Positions 8,111 through 18,128 are shown, counted from the stretch's first letter. The stretch: DNA of 37,970 nt from Pseudonocardia xinjiangensis (GCF_012911925.1 NZ_JAAXKY010000065.1:1-37970); one strand, 5' to 3'. A program made the numbers and translations. Notes: generated by a model from the sequence alone, not told the origin.

Positions 8111-9121
8111 GTGACGGTGACCCGGTGGCACAGACGTAGGTCGGCGCTGGTGGCGGTAGCGGTGCTCGGGGTACTGGCGGTCGGCACGGGTGTGGTGCTG
8201 ACCGGCTACTCCGAGCCCGGCCCCGCCAGGTCCACGGCCGTCGCGCCCGCTCACCCCCGGCCGGTGCTGCCGGGCGGCGAGGAGAAGAGCGCCTTGACGG
8301 ACGCGGCGGCCGGGGCCGTCGCTCCCGGTTTCGCCGCGGACGGCGGCCGCGCGGCTGCGCTCCCACCCGACCGCACGCCCGGGCCAGGCCTCCCGGTGGG
8401 CACGGTGCAACGGTCGCTGGTGCGCACGGCGCAGCTCTCCGTCGAGGTGGCCGACCCGGCGGCGTCGTCCCGGCAGGTCCGGACCGCGGCCGCCGCAGCA
8501 GACGGGCTGGTCACGGAGGAGCAGTCGAGCGACACCGGGAGCTGGGTGGTGCTGCGCGTGCCCGCCGAGTCGCTGGAGCGGCTCATCGATGACATCGCGG
8601 CGATCGGGCGCGTGGTCGGGCGCTCGACCCAGGTGCTCGACGCCACCGAGGAGGTCGTCGACCTCGACGCGCGGGTCGCGAGCCAGCAGGCGAGCGTCGC
8701 GCGCGTGCGCGGGCTGCTCGCCCAGGCCGCCTCCATCGGTGACGTGGTGGCCATCGAGTCCGAGCTGTCGCGTCGCGAGGCCGACCTCGACTCGCTGACG
8801 AGCAGGCTCGAGGCTCTGCGCGAGCAGGTGGCGTTGTCGATGTTGACGGTGGATCTGCGGGCGACGGGCACGCCCCCCGCGGCCGACCCGGCGCCTCCCG
8901 GTTTCCGGGACGGCCTCGCCTCGGGCCTGGCCGGGCTGCGCACCCTCGGTTCGGCTGCGCTGGCGGTGGTCGGGTTCGTGCTGCCGTTCCTGCCGGTGCT
9001 GGCCGTGCTGGGCGGGATGGCCTGGCTGGTGCGTCGCCTCGTGCGGGCCCGGCGGACACCGGCTGTGGCGGGAGCAGGCGGGCGGAGCGGCCCGGGATCT
9101 GAGGGCGAGTCCGGAACCTAG
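8111..9121 (+). CDS. DUF4349 domain-containing membrane protein
   Basis: This 336-residue protein fits DUF4349, a family of unknown function with a surface domain tethered to the membrane. It has an N-terminal signal or anchor (about residues 10-32), a Pro/Ala-rich linker, and the DUF4349 core starting at RSLVRTAQLSVEVAD with VLRVPAESLERLIDDIA and STQVLDATEEVVDLDARV. A predicted coiled-coil helix follows (RREADLDSLTSRLEALREQ), then a C-terminal transmembrane segment (about residues 277-303) with a basic Arg-rich cytoplasmic end. GTG 8111 gives the basic residues expected before the signal segment. No lipobox is visible. Its extreme C-terminus (RSGPGSEGESG) is encoded by one copy of a 34-bp repeat that recurs 2 kb downstream. 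Confidence 0.85.
   Translation: MTVTRWHRRRSALVAVAVLGVLAVGTGVVLTGYSEPGPARSTAVAPAHPRPVLPGGEEKSALTDAAAGAVAPGFAADGGRAAALPPDRTPGPGLPVGTVQRSLVRTAQLSVEVADPAASSRQVRTAAAAADGLVTEEQSSDTGSWVVLRVPAESLERLIDDIAAIGRVVGRSTQVLDATEEVVDLDARVASQQASVARVRGLLAQAASIGDVVAIESELSRREADLDSLTSRLEALREQVALSMLTVDLRATGTPPAADPAPPGFRDGLASGLAGLRTLGSAALAVVGFVLPFLPVLAVLGGMAWLVRRLVRARRTPAVAGAGGRSGPGSEGESGT
9078..9111 (+). repeat. 34-bp direct repeat, copy 1 (half-element)
   Basis: This stretch (GCGGGCGGAGCGGCCC then GGGATCTGAGGG and GAGTC) is identical to 11077-11110 except for one base. It encodes the end of the DUF4349 protein. Unlike copy 2, the matching second palindrome arm is missing here, so it looks like a truncated element. 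Confidence 0.85.
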
Positions 9122-9220
9122 CGGCGGGACCCACGGCGGCCCGGGCCGGCCGACACGCGCGGTCGCGGTGCGGCCCGGAACGGTCATTCTGGGGCGGCGG
9201 GTAGCGCCGCCTCGCCCAGC

Positions 9221-9478
9221 TCAATACCGGCGCCTCCAGCGCCGCAGGGTCGACGGCGCGGGTAGCACCCGACGCTCGGGCCCCAGCTCGATGCGGGTCC
9301 GCGGGGTCCCGCTGTTCGTGCCCTCCAGCGTCAGGGTCCGGGTGCCCTCGGGCACGTGGACGCTCAGGGAGGTTCCCTCGTGCAGCGTGACGTGGACCTC
9401 GCGCAGCTGGGCCCCGTCCACGGCGAGCGCCGTGACAACCACGCCGGTGACGCGGTCCGCTTCCCGCGATCCGTTCAC
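9221..9478 (-). CDS. small hypothetical protein, coupled to the Cys-rich small gene
   Basis: This 85-residue protein is not one I recognise. It starts at GTG 9478, which overlaps the stop of the preceding small gene by four bases (GTGA). It has alternating hydrophobic and charged residues (VTGVVVTALAVDG, REVHVTLHEGTSLSVHVPEG) suggesting a small beta-sheet domain, and a basic C-terminus (STLRRWRRRY). There are no cysteines, signal or membrane segment. The GTGA overlap and the XRE regulator on the other side of the intergenic region suggest that the two small genes form an operon under that regulator. Coding status rests on the overlap and composition only. Confidence 0.55.
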   Translation of the reverse strand: MNGSREADRVTGVVVTALAVDGAQLREVHVTLHEGTSLSVHVPEGTRTLTLEGTNSGTPRTRIELGPERRVLPAPSTLRRWRRRY

Positions 9479-9678
9479 GGCTGCATCCCCGTGGCACGTG
9501 CCTGGCGCGCCAGGGCGTCGATCGCTGCGGCGTGCAGGGAACACGGCCACGGCATGTGCCCGGCGCGGCCGTTCGGACATCCCCGGCACCGACCGAGCCG
9601 GTCGGCCACGTGCGCACGCAACAGCCGGTCGGCCATGCCGGATTCGGCCGCGATGAACACGGTCAGCTCGTGGATCAT
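9475..9678 (-). CDS. small Cys-rich protein with C-x2-C-x11-C-x2-H motif
   Basis: This 67-residue protein begins MIHELTVFIAAESGMADRLL and then has C31-x2-C34, C46 and H49 (CRGC ... WPCSLH), a compact arrangement able to bind a metal. I recall similar small proteins in many actinobacterial accessory regions without a known function. Start ATG 9678 is used because the residues upstream are low-complexity Arg-rich and unlike the rest. Its stop overlaps the start of the 85-residue gene downstream. It is divergent from the XRE/TPR regulator with a 161-base gap containing a direct repeat. Zinc binding is inference; a tiny regulatory or adaptor protein is possible. Confidence 0.65.
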   Translation of the reverse strand: MIHELTVFIAAESGMADRLLRAHVADRLGRCRGCPNGRAGHMPWPCSLHAAAIDALARQARATGMQP

Positions 9679-9809
9679 CGCTCGGTGCCCGGCATGTCGT
9701 CCCCCGGTTCTCAGCCTCGGTCGGTCGACCCGGGCCGGCAAGGACACCGAACCGGGAACGACCTGGTCCCGTAGCCTGGCGAGTGCAGCCAGTCACCGGA
9801 ACCGGTTGC

Positions 9810-9827
9810 CCGTCTACTGCCGTCTAC
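9810..9827 (+). promoter_or_regulatory. direct repeat CCGTCTAC x2, probable operator of the XRE regulator
   Basis: CCGTCTAC occurs at 9810-9817 and again at 9820-9827, exactly one helical turn (10 bp) apart and 12 bases before GTG 9840. The position fits an autoregulatory or divergent operator for the XRE protein. The binding protein is inferred. Confidence 0.5.
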
Positions 9828-9839
9828 AGGGGTGGCGCC

Positions 9840-10961
9840 GTGTCCGAGCTGGGCAGGAACCTGCGCACGGCTCGGGAGGCCGCGGGGGTGAGCCTGGCGG
9901 CGCTGGCCCGCCGGACGCACTACTCCAAGGCGCTGTTGGGGCATCTGGAGACAGGGGTTCGGCACGTCCGGCCGGAGCACGTCACCGCCTATGCGCGAGC
10001 GCTCGGAGTGGCCGTGGACGGGCTGTATGGTCCGCCGCAGGACCCGCTGCGGGTGGCACACAAGTGGCTCGTGTCCGACTCGCCCGTCACTGCGCACAAC
10101 GCCGCCGGTCGACGGGTCGGCCCGAGTCTCGCGAGCGAGCTGGAACGGCGCGTGATCGAGCTGCGCCACCTCGACGACGTCGTCAGCGGGGCGGACCTGC
10201 TCCCGGCGGTCCGCAAGGAGCTGTCCGACGCTGAGTACGTCGTGGCCGAAGCGAGCTACGCAGAGGAGACCGGTCGGCGGCTGCTCACGGTCGTGGGCGA
10301 GCTCGCACAGCTCGCCGGCTGGGTCGCGAGCGACGCCGGCCAGTACGTCGAGGCCCAGCGCGTCTACCTGTCCGGGGTCTCGGCCGCCCGCTCGGCCGGT
10401 GACGACGCGTTGGCCGGTCAGCTCCTCTCGTCGCTCAGCTACCAGATCGCGAATGTCGGCGACCCCGCCGATGCGGCCCTGCTGGCCCGCTCGGCGGTGA
10501 AGGGCGCCGCGGACACATCCCCTCTGGTACGCGCGCTGCTGCTGGAGCGCGTCGCGTGGGCCGGCGCGCGGTGCCGAGACCGCGACGGCGCCCGCCGGGC
10601 ACTCGACGGCGTGGACGAGGCCTACGAGGCTCGCTCGCCCGCCGTCGCCGAACCGGAATGGGTGTACTGGCTGGACCGGCGCGAGATCGACGTCATGGCT
10701 GGGCGGTGCCTGATCGAGTTGGGCGACCCTGCGGCCGCGGAACCGCTCCTGTCGGCCGCGATCGACGCGTACACCCCGGAGCACGCGCGCGAGGTCGCCC
10801 TGTACCGGACCTGGCTCGCGGAGTCCTACGCACGGGCCGGCGAGTTCGACGTGGCCCGGGATGTGCTCGGCAAGGCCGAGACGGCCGCGAGCCGGCTCAG
10901 CTCCGCTCGGCTGCACCTCCGCGTGCAGGACGTCGCGCGGCTGCTGCCCGGCGCAGCCTAG
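9840..10961 (+). CDS. XRE-family regulator with TPR-like C-terminal region
   Basis: This 373-residue protein has an N-terminal lambda-repressor-type helix-turn-helix (about residues 3-60: LGRNLRTAREAAGVSLAALA, then RTHYSKALLGHLETGVR and VTAYARALGV). A long alpha-helical region follows with repeated Ala-rich helix pairs (QYVEAQRVYLSGVSAARSAG, DAALLARSAVKGAA, AREVALYRTWLAESYARAGE), resembling tetratricopeptide repeats that bind a peptide or partner. Start GTG 9840 places the HTH at the N-terminus. It is divergent from the two small genes and probably controls them and itself through the CCGTCTAC repeats. It sits between two copies of a 34-bp repeat. This architecture is common in actinobacteria; its signal here is unknown. 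Confidence 0.88.
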   Translation: MSELGRNLRTAREAAGVSLAALARRTHYSKALLGHLETGVRHVRPEHVTAYARALGVAVDGLYGPPQDPLRVAHKWLVSDSPVTAHNAAGRRVGPSLASELERRVIELRHLDDVVSGADLLPAVRKELSDAEYVVAEASYAEETGRRLLTVVGELAQLAGWVASDAGQYVEAQRVYLSGVSAARSAGDDALAGQLLSSLSYQIANVGDPADAALLARSAVKGAADTSPLVRALLLERVAWAGARCRDRDGARRALDGVDEAYEARSPAVAEPEWVYWLDRREIDVMAGRCLIELGDPAAAEPLLSAAIDAYTPEHAREVALYRTWLAESYARAGEFDVARDVLGKAETAASRLSSARLHLRVQDVARLLPGAA

Positions 10962-11076
10962 GAGCCGGAGGGCGAGCGGTCGGGTGGTTGGATCGTGCCC
11001 GGGTCGCCTCCATGGGGCGATCCAGGCCCCAGCCGGCGTTCCAGTCGCTCCGGCTCGACGGGGGTCTTGTGCTGGA

Positions 11077-11130
11077 GCGGGCGGAGCGGCCCGGGATCTG
11101 AGGGGGAGTCATGAACTCGGGCCACTCCGC
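11077..11130. repeat. 34-bp direct repeat copy 2 within an imperfect palindrome
   Basis: Positions 11077-11110 match 9078-9111 with one mismatch. Here the repeat continues into an imperfect hairpin: arm 11081-11098 pairs with 11113-11130 at 15 of 18 positions around a 14-base loop. This is therefore a complete element and copy 1 a half-element. It resembles a dispersed REP-like palindrome rather than an attachment site, since no integrase is nearby. Confidence 0.8.
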
Positions 11131-11313
11131 GATAAACCGCCACATCGGCCACGCGATCGGGGGCACCGCGCGGTCGTGGGCTCCGGATCACGGCGAGGGG
11201 ACGCCGTGCCCGGCTCGGTGCCGGCGAGTGGGGCTCGCCAGACCGACGCCGATCACGATGACAGTGAATCATGACCAGAACAACACTTTCGTGTTACCCC
11301 ATTCGGGTGTTTC

Positions 11314-11336
11314 GGTCACTGGTCACCCGGGGTCAC
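11314..11336 (+). promoter_or_regulatory. three GGTCAC boxes upstream of the acyl-CoA ligase gene
   Basis: GGTCAC occurs at 11314, 11321 and 11331, the last two 10 bp apart, just upstream of a -10-like TACAGT (about 11345-11350). They could be regulator-binding half-sites. The short word in GC-rich DNA makes this tentative. Confidence 0.3.
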
Positions 11337-11421
11337 GCTGCACTTACAGTGAGATCGGCCACTCGATACGCCGTTCGGCGGATCCCGAGGTGCCGTAACT
11401 GCCCCCCAAGGAGGCGTGGGA

Positions 11422-13002
11422 ATGCCCGTTCGCAGCCCGTACCCGGACGTCGAGATCCCGGACATGTCGCTCTTCGACTTCCTTTTCGACGACTTCGGCG
11501 AGAGGGCCGATCGCCGGGCGTTCGTGGACGGCGGGTCAGGCGTCTCGCTGACCTTCGCCGACCTGAAGCGGATGGTGCTCAGACTCGCTGCGGCGCTCGC
11601 GGAACGCGGCGTCGGAGCGGGTGACGTGGTCGGGCTCTTCGCCCCGAACACGCCCTACTACCCGGTGGTGTTCCACGGTGTCCTGCGGGCCAACGCGATC
11701 GTCACCAGTGCGAACTCGCTCTACACGCCGGGCGAACTGGCCCACCAGCTCACCGACTCGGGCGCCAAGCTGCTGTTCACGGTCTCGGCGTTCCTCGACC
11801 GCGCCACCGCGGCCGCCGCCCAGGCCGGCCTGCCGCCGGAGTCGATCATCCTGCTGGACGCGGCCCCGGAGACGGGCCGTTCCTCGCTGCGCGACCTGCT
11901 GGGCACCGAGGCCGAGCCCCCCGCGCAGACGGTGGGGGCAGCGGACACCGCGGTTCTGCCGTACTCCTCGGGCACCACCGGCCGTGCCAAGGGCGTGATC
12001 CTGACCCATCGCAACCTGGTGGCGAACCTCCTGCAGATCGCGAAGCCGTCGAACGTCACCCCGGACACCACGATCCTTGCGGTGCTCCCGTTCTTCCACA
12101 TCTACGGGATGACCGTGATGATGAACCAGGGTCTGCACCGGCAGTGCACAGTGATCACAATGCCCAAATTCGATCTGCAGGAATTCCTTCGGGTCATCTC
12201 GGAGTACCGGATCAACCGCATCTACATCGCGCCGCCCGTGGCTGTCGCGCTCGCCAAGCACCCGATCGTCGACAAGTACGACCTGTCCTGCATCGACGTG
12301 ATCTTCTCCGGAGCGGCCCCGCTCGACGCCGAGCTCGGCCGCGCCGTCGCCGCGCGCCTGGGCTGCACCGTGCTGCAGGGCTACGGGATGACCGAGCTGT
12401 CCCCGGTGAGCCACGCCATGCCGGACGACCGTCCCGACCTCGACCTCAACAGCTCCGGGTTCGCCCTCCCGAACATCGAGAGCAAGCTCGTCGACCCGGA
12501 GACCGGCCAGGAGGTCGGCGCGGGCGAGCGCGGCGAGCTGTGGGTCAGGGGACCCAACGTGATGAGCGGCTACCTCAACAACCCGGAGGCCACCGCGATC
12601 ACCCTGGACGACGAGGGCTACCTGCACACCGGCGACGTCGCCACCGTGACCGAGGACGGCGTGTTCTCGATCGTCGACCGCGTCAAGGAGCTGATCAAGT
12701 ACAAGGGCTACCAGGTGCCGCCCGCCGAGCTGGAGGCGCTGCTCCTGACCCACGACAAGATCGCCGACGCCGCGGTCATCGGGGTGAAGGACGCCGAGGG
12801 CGAGGAGGTGCCGAAGGCGTTCGTGGTCCTGCAGGCCTCGGGTGCGGACCTCACCGCCGAGGACGTCATGACCTTCGTCGCGGAGCGGATCGCGCCGCAC
12901 AAGAAGGTGCGGGTGGTGGAGTTCATCGACGAGATCCCGAAGTCGGCGTCGGGCAAGATCCTGCGCAAGGACCTCCGCGCGCGGGAGGCGGCGACGAGCT
13001 GA
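11422..13002 (+). CDS. 4-coumarate--CoA ligase-like acyl-CoA synthetase
   Basis: This 526-residue protein is an adenylate-forming ligase (ANL superfamily) that activates a carboxylic acid with ATP and joins it to CoA. Motifs are the P-loop YSSGTTGRAKGVILTHRN, the hinge and adenine region YGMTELSP, YLHTGDVATV, the hinge IVDRVKELIKYKGYQV, and the C-terminal catalytic lysine motif PKSASGKILRKDLR. It is closest to the 4-coumarate--CoA ligase group, but the substrate could be another aryl or fatty acid. ATG 11422 is chosen over GTG 11416 because AAGGAGG (11408-11414) is 7 bases from the ATG and only 1 base from the GTG. It stands alone, ending in a strong hairpin shared with the convergent DHFR-like gene. 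Confidence 0.93.
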   Translation: MPVRSPYPDVEIPDMSLFDFLFDDFGERADRRAFVDGGSGVSLTFADLKRMVLRLAAALAERGVGAGDVVGLFAPNTPYYPVVFHGVLRANAIVTSANSLYTPGELAHQLTDSGAKLLFTVSAFLDRATAAAAQAGLPPESIILLDAAPETGRSSLRDLLGTEAEPPAQTVGAADTAVLPYSSGTTGRAKGVILTHRNLVANLLQIAKPSNVTPDTTILAVLPFFHIYGMTVMMNQGLHRQCTVITMPKFDLQEFLRVISEYRINRIYIAPPVAVALAKHPIVDKYDLSCIDVIFSGAAPLDAELGRAVAARLGCTVLQGYGMTELSPVSHAMPDDRPDLDLNSSGFALPNIESKLVDPETGQEVGAGERGELWVRGPNVMSGYLNNPEATAITLDDEGYLHTGDVATVTEDGVFSIVDRVKELIKYKGYQVPPAELEALLLTHDKIADAAVIGVKDAEGEEVPKAFVVLQASGADLTAEDVMTFVAERIAPHKKVRVVEFIDEIPKSASGKILRKDLRAREAATS

Positions 13003-13021
13003 GCCGTCGGTACGGAACGCG

Positions 13022-13059
13022 CGAGTGCCCCGGCGCACCACCGGGCGCCGGGGCACTCG
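13022..13059. terminator. bidirectional hairpin terminator between convergent genes
   Basis: A perfect 15-bp GC-rich inverted repeat (CGAGTGCCCCGGCGC, 8-base loop, reverse complement at 13045-13059) lies between the ligase stop and the DHFR-like stop. Its position, 19 bases after one gene and 4 bases from the other, fits a shared terminator. No T-run is needed in this kind of genome. Confidence 0.8.
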
Positions 13060-13063
13060 TCGT

Positions 13064-13603
13064 CTACTTCCGCACGCGGAAGCGGAGCATCGTCACGGGA
13101 CCTGACTGCGTGTTGCTGAAGGGTTCCAGGTCGATCCTGCCGAGGCCCGAGGTCGAGAAGCGCACGCCGTCACCGAGCAGCACCGGCACGACATACACCA
13201 GGACCTCGTCGACGAGCCCGCGCTGCAGGCACTGACTGGCCATGTCGGCACCGAGGATCTCCAGGTTCTTCCCGCCCGCGGCGGCGCGCGCCGTGGCGAC
13301 GGCCTCCGCGAGGTCGCAGGTGAGAAATGTGACCCCTTCCGGCTCGTCCGGCGGCCGGTGCGTCAGGACGAACACCGGCCCCCCGTCGTAGCCAGTGTTC
13401 TCGGCGGACATCCGCTTGGCGGCCTCGTGGGTGCCCCGGCCGATGAGCATGGCGCCGGTGGCCGCCATGACCTCGGGAAACAAGTCCTCTTTCAGGTAGT
13501 CGAAGACCCAGTCCATCGCGTTGTCGGGGCCTGCGATGAAGCCGTCCAGCGACATCGCCCTGTTCACGACGACCTTGCCCAGGCCGGCATCCGTATCGCT
13601 CAT
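13064..13603 (-). CDS. dihydrofolate reductase family protein (RibD C-terminal fold)
   Basis: This 179-residue protein belongs to the DHFR/RibD reductase-like superfamily of NADPH-dependent reductases. It shows VVVNRAMSLDGFIAGPDNAMDW at the N-terminus, GAMLIGRGTHEAAKRM, VFVLTHRPP, the NADPH-contacting GGKNLEILGADMASQCLQRG, and VDEVLVYVVPVLLGDGVRF. Such stand-alone proteins rarely act in folate synthesis, so the substrate is unknown. I start at ATG 13603 (MSDTDAG), giving an N-terminus just ahead of the first strand; an in-frame ATG 21 bases upstream is possible. It is divergent from the riboswitch-folD unit, so a folate connection is tempting but unproven. Confidence 0.85.
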   Translation of the reverse strand: MSDTDAGLGKVVVNRAMSLDGFIAGPDNAMDWVFDYLKEDLFPEVMAATGAMLIGRGTHEAAKRMSAENTGYDGGPVFVLTHRPPDEPEGVTFLTCDLAEAVATARAAAGGKNLEILGADMASQCLQRGLVDEVLVYVVPVLLGDGVRFSTSGLGRIDLEPFSNTQSGPVTMLRFRVRK

Positions 13604-13738
13604 GCCGGTGATGATCCGGCGCAAGCCACGAACTCATCGGCGTCGGCGGAAAGATCTGCGGACCGCTCCGAACGACCGCCCCGGGCGCAGGCCGCACACC
13701 GGCCCCGGCTTCCGTTCGGCTCGGAGGTTGGGCATGCT

Positions 13739-13818
13739 GGCTCGTGACGTGACTGGCGGCTCGGGGATGGGCAACCATCGGGGAGCTTCATCGCCGGGGG
13801 TCGACCGCCTGGGTCCCC
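13739..13818 (+). ncRNA. ZTP (pfl) riboswitch upstream of folD
   Basis: The RNA matches the ZTP/ZMP-sensing pfl aptamer closely. From 13740 it has the P1 strand GCUC, the conserved internal-loop segment GUGACUGGCG, the hairpin GAUGG-GCAA-CCAUC (13766-13779), CGGGGAGC closing P1, and about 20 bases later the hallmark CCGCCUGGGU (13805-13814) of the second subdomain within GGGGUC...GUCCCC. It ends about 20 bases before the folD ATG. ZTP riboswitches sense shortage of 10-formyl-tetrahydrofolate and switch on one-carbon and purine genes, and folD is a classic target. A 7-bp pairing between 13747-13753 and 13827-13833, beside the GAGG ribosome-binding site, could be the off state. Confidence 0.93.
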
Positions 13819-13836
13819 GCGCCGAGGTCACGTGCC

Positions 13837-14708
13837 ATGGCTTCCACCACCAGCACCGCACGCATGCTGCCGGGCGCACCCGTTGCGCGACGGCTGCTCG
13901 ACGACGTCGCAGAGCGGTCGCGCGCTCTCCGTGAGTCCGGGACGGTCCCGTCGCTGGCCACCATCCTGGTCGGGGACGACGCCGCCAGCGCCGGCTACAT
14001 CCGCATCAAGCAACGGCAGGCCGCGGATCTGGGCTTCTCCTCGCCCCACGTCCACCTGCCCGCCGACACCACAGAGGACGTGCTGCACCACGCGATCGCC
14101 GACCTCAACGACGACCCGGCAGTGCATGCCCTGCTGATCCAGTACCCGGTTCCGGATCACCTGGACTACGCGGCAGCTCTCATGGCCGTCGCGCCCGACA
14201 AGGACGTCGACGGGATGCATCCGACCAACCTCGGCCGGCTCGCAGCGGGCATCGCCGGCCCGACGCCCTGCACGCCGGCCGGGATCGAGGCCCTCCTGGC
14301 CCACTACGAGATCCCCATCCGAGGCAGGGAGGTCGTGATCCTCGGCCGCGGTGCGACGCTCGGCCGTCCGTTGGCCATGCTGCTGGCCCAGAAGCGCCCC
14401 ACGGCCGATGCCGCAGTCACCGTCGTGCACACCGGGGTCGAGGACTGGGCCCGCTACACCCGCCGCGCCGACGTTCTGATCGCCGCAGCCGGAGTGCCGG
14501 GGATCGTTCAGCCCGAGCACGTCCGGCCTGGTGCCACCGTCATCGGTGGCGGCGTCCGCTACGCAGGCCGTCGGCTGCTGCCCGACGTCGACGAGTCCTG
14601 CGCCGCGGTCGCCGGAGCCATCACACCGAGAGTGGGAGGGGTCGGCCCGACCACCGTCGCCATGCTCTTCCAGAACGCGATCGCTGCCGCTGAGCGCGCA
14701 CTCCGCCG

Positions 14709-14724
<16 letters not shown>
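13837..14724 (+). CDS. folD: FolD-type methylenetetrahydrofolate dehydrogenase/cyclohydrolase, diverged
   Basis: FolD interconverts 5,10-methylene-, methenyl- and 10-formyl-tetrahydrofolate. The 295-residue protein has the catalytic segment SAGYIRIKQRQAADLG (Tyr and Lys of Y-x3-K), PDKDVDGMHPTNLGRLAAG, PTPCTPAGI, the nucleotide-binding VILGRGATLGRPLAMLL, and ITPRVGGVGPTTVAML. Several sites differ from the usual FolD words: QYPVP for QLPLP, GRGATLGRP for GRSxxVGRP, and TPRVGG for TPVPGG. It may be a specialised paralogue, possibly with altered cofactor use. Start ATG 13837 follows GAGG by 9 bases. A ZTP riboswitch directly upstream strongly supports folate one-carbon function. Its last 16 bases overlap the 3' end of the convergent UvrA-like gene. 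Confidence 0.93.
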
Positions 14725-17099
<2,375 letters not shown>

Positions 17100-17184
17100 C
17101 GTGGCTCCATCTGTCGCTCGGGGCGCGGTCGCGGTGTCCGTCGGTGTCATGTCTCGAGAGCGGCGCGCCGCCCGTCCACCGGGG

Positions 17185-17595
17185 TCACCGCACCTCGAAG
17201 ATGCGGATCATGTTGCCTGCAGGGTCGCGGAAGGCGCAGTCGCGGACGCCCCACGGCTGGGCGGTCGGTTCCTGGACGACCTCGGCGTCGCTCGCCTGCA
17301 GCTGCTCGAAGGTGCTGTCGAGGTCCTTGGTGGCCAGGTTGATGCCGGCGTAGGTGCCCTTGGCCATCATCTCGGCGATGGTGCGGCGCTCGTCGTCGGT
17401 GATGCCGGGGTCAGCGGCGGGCGGGTGCAGCACGATGGACGTGCCGGGCTGGTCGGCGGGGCCGACCGTGATCCAGTGCATCCCCCCGTACTCGACGTCG
17501 TTGCGGACCTCGAAGCCGAGGATGTCGCGGTAGAAGGCCAGGGACGCCTTCGGGTCGTCGTGGGGGAGGAATGTCTGGTAGATGCTGATGTCCAT
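17185..17595 (-). CDS. VOC family (glyoxalase/bleomycin-resistance fold) protein
   Basis: This 136-residue protein has the vicinal-oxygen-chelate fold: DISIYQTFLPHDDPKASLAF, YRDILGFEVRNDVE, a long middle helix region, and the closing strand AFRDPAGNMIRIFEVR. The N-terminal strand lacks the usual metal-binding His and the C-terminus has Arg-Ile rather than a clear Glu ligand, so a drug- or ligand-binding role may be as likely as catalysis. ATG 17595 gives the family N-terminus; the longer upstream frame overlaps the AraC gene. It follows the AraC regulator by 5 bases on the same strand. The AraC-VOC pairing is common in actinobacteria. It may belong to a small stress or resistance group with the UvrA-like gene. 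Confidence 0.88.
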   Translation of the reverse strand: MDISIYQTFLPHDDPKASLAFYRDILGFEVRNDVEYGGMHWITVGPADQPGTSIVLHPPAADPGITDDERRTIAEMMAKGTYAGINLATKDLDSTFEQLQASDAEVVQEPTAQPWGVRDCAFRDPAGNMIRIFEVR

Positions 17596-17600
17596 GGCGG

Positions 17601-18086
17601 TCACGCTAGGTGCGGCACGGTGACCGGTGCTTCTCGATTCCTGATCGGTCTGGTCACCTGTTTCGCGACGCACGGCGGCATCCCGGCCGTCGCGCGCCCG
17701 ACCTGGTCCCGGTAGACGCTGGGCGGCACCCCGACCAGCTCGGTGAAGCGGGTGCTGAAGGTGCCCAGCGACTGGCAGCCGACCGCGAAGCAGACCTCGG
17801 TGACGCTCAGGTCGCCCCGCCGCAGCAGCGCCATCGCGCGCTCGATGCGCCGCGTCATCAGGTAGGAGTACGGCGACTCGCCGTAGGCGCGCCGGAACTC
17901 ACGGCTGAGGTGCCCGGCCGACATGTGTGCACCGCGGGCGAGCGCCTCGACGTTGAGTGGTTGGGCGTACTCCCGGTCGATCCGGTCGCGGACGCGGCGC
18001 AGCAGAGTGAGATCGCGCAGGTGCTGTGCCGTGGGTGGCCTGCTGGTCACCGCGAGATCGTGCCACGTCACGCCGCGGAGAGACAC
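17601..18086 (-). CDS. AraC-family transcriptional regulator (HTH only)
   Basis: This 161-residue protein is almost wholly an AraC DNA-binding domain with two helix-turn-helix units: RVRDRIDREYAQPLNVEALA then GAHMSAGHLSREFRRAYGESP, and RGDLSVTEVCFAVGCQSLGT followed by FSTRFTELVGVPPSVYRDQV. There is no effector-binding domain, so regulation must come from expression level or a partner. The C-terminus is a basic tail. ATG 18086 is the first start that keeps the entire HTH. It is 5 bases from the VOC gene and therefore co-transcribed. Its promoter would lie in the 42 bases before the monooxygenase stop. Confidence 0.88.
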   Translation of the reverse strand: MSLRGVTWHDLAVTSRPPTAQHLRDLTLLRRVRDRIDREYAQPLNVEALARGAHMSAGHLSREFRRAYGESPYSYLMTRRIERAMALLRRGDLSVTEVCFAVGCQSLGTFSTRFTELVGVPPSVYRDQVGRATAGMPPCVAKQVTRPIRNREAPVTVPHLA

Positions 18087-18128
18087 TGTCTGCGCTCGGC
18101 GGGCGCCGGGAACCGGGCTGGACCTGGC

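Larger units (their letters stand above)
10962..11421. other. 460-base intergenic region with repeat and promoter-like elements
   Basis: I see no convincing gene here. A 95-codon ORF beginning inside the repeat lacks family features. The region contains the complete palindromic repeat element (11077-11130), a small inverted repeat AACAC-N4-GTGTT (11282-11295), three GGTCAC boxes (11314-11336), and a possible -10 TACAGT about 75 bases before the ligase gene. Confidence 0.6.

Noticed and set aside
9078..11110. The 34-bp direct repeats as att sites of an integrated element
   Set aside because: No integrase, excisionase or replication gene lies between them, and one copy is a palindrome and the other a half copy. 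A dispersed repeat is simpler.
11111..11398. A 95-codon ORF in the 460-base gap before the acyl-CoA ligase gene
   Set aside because: It begins inside the palindromic repeat, lacks a ribosome-binding site and family features, and runs through promoter-like sequence.
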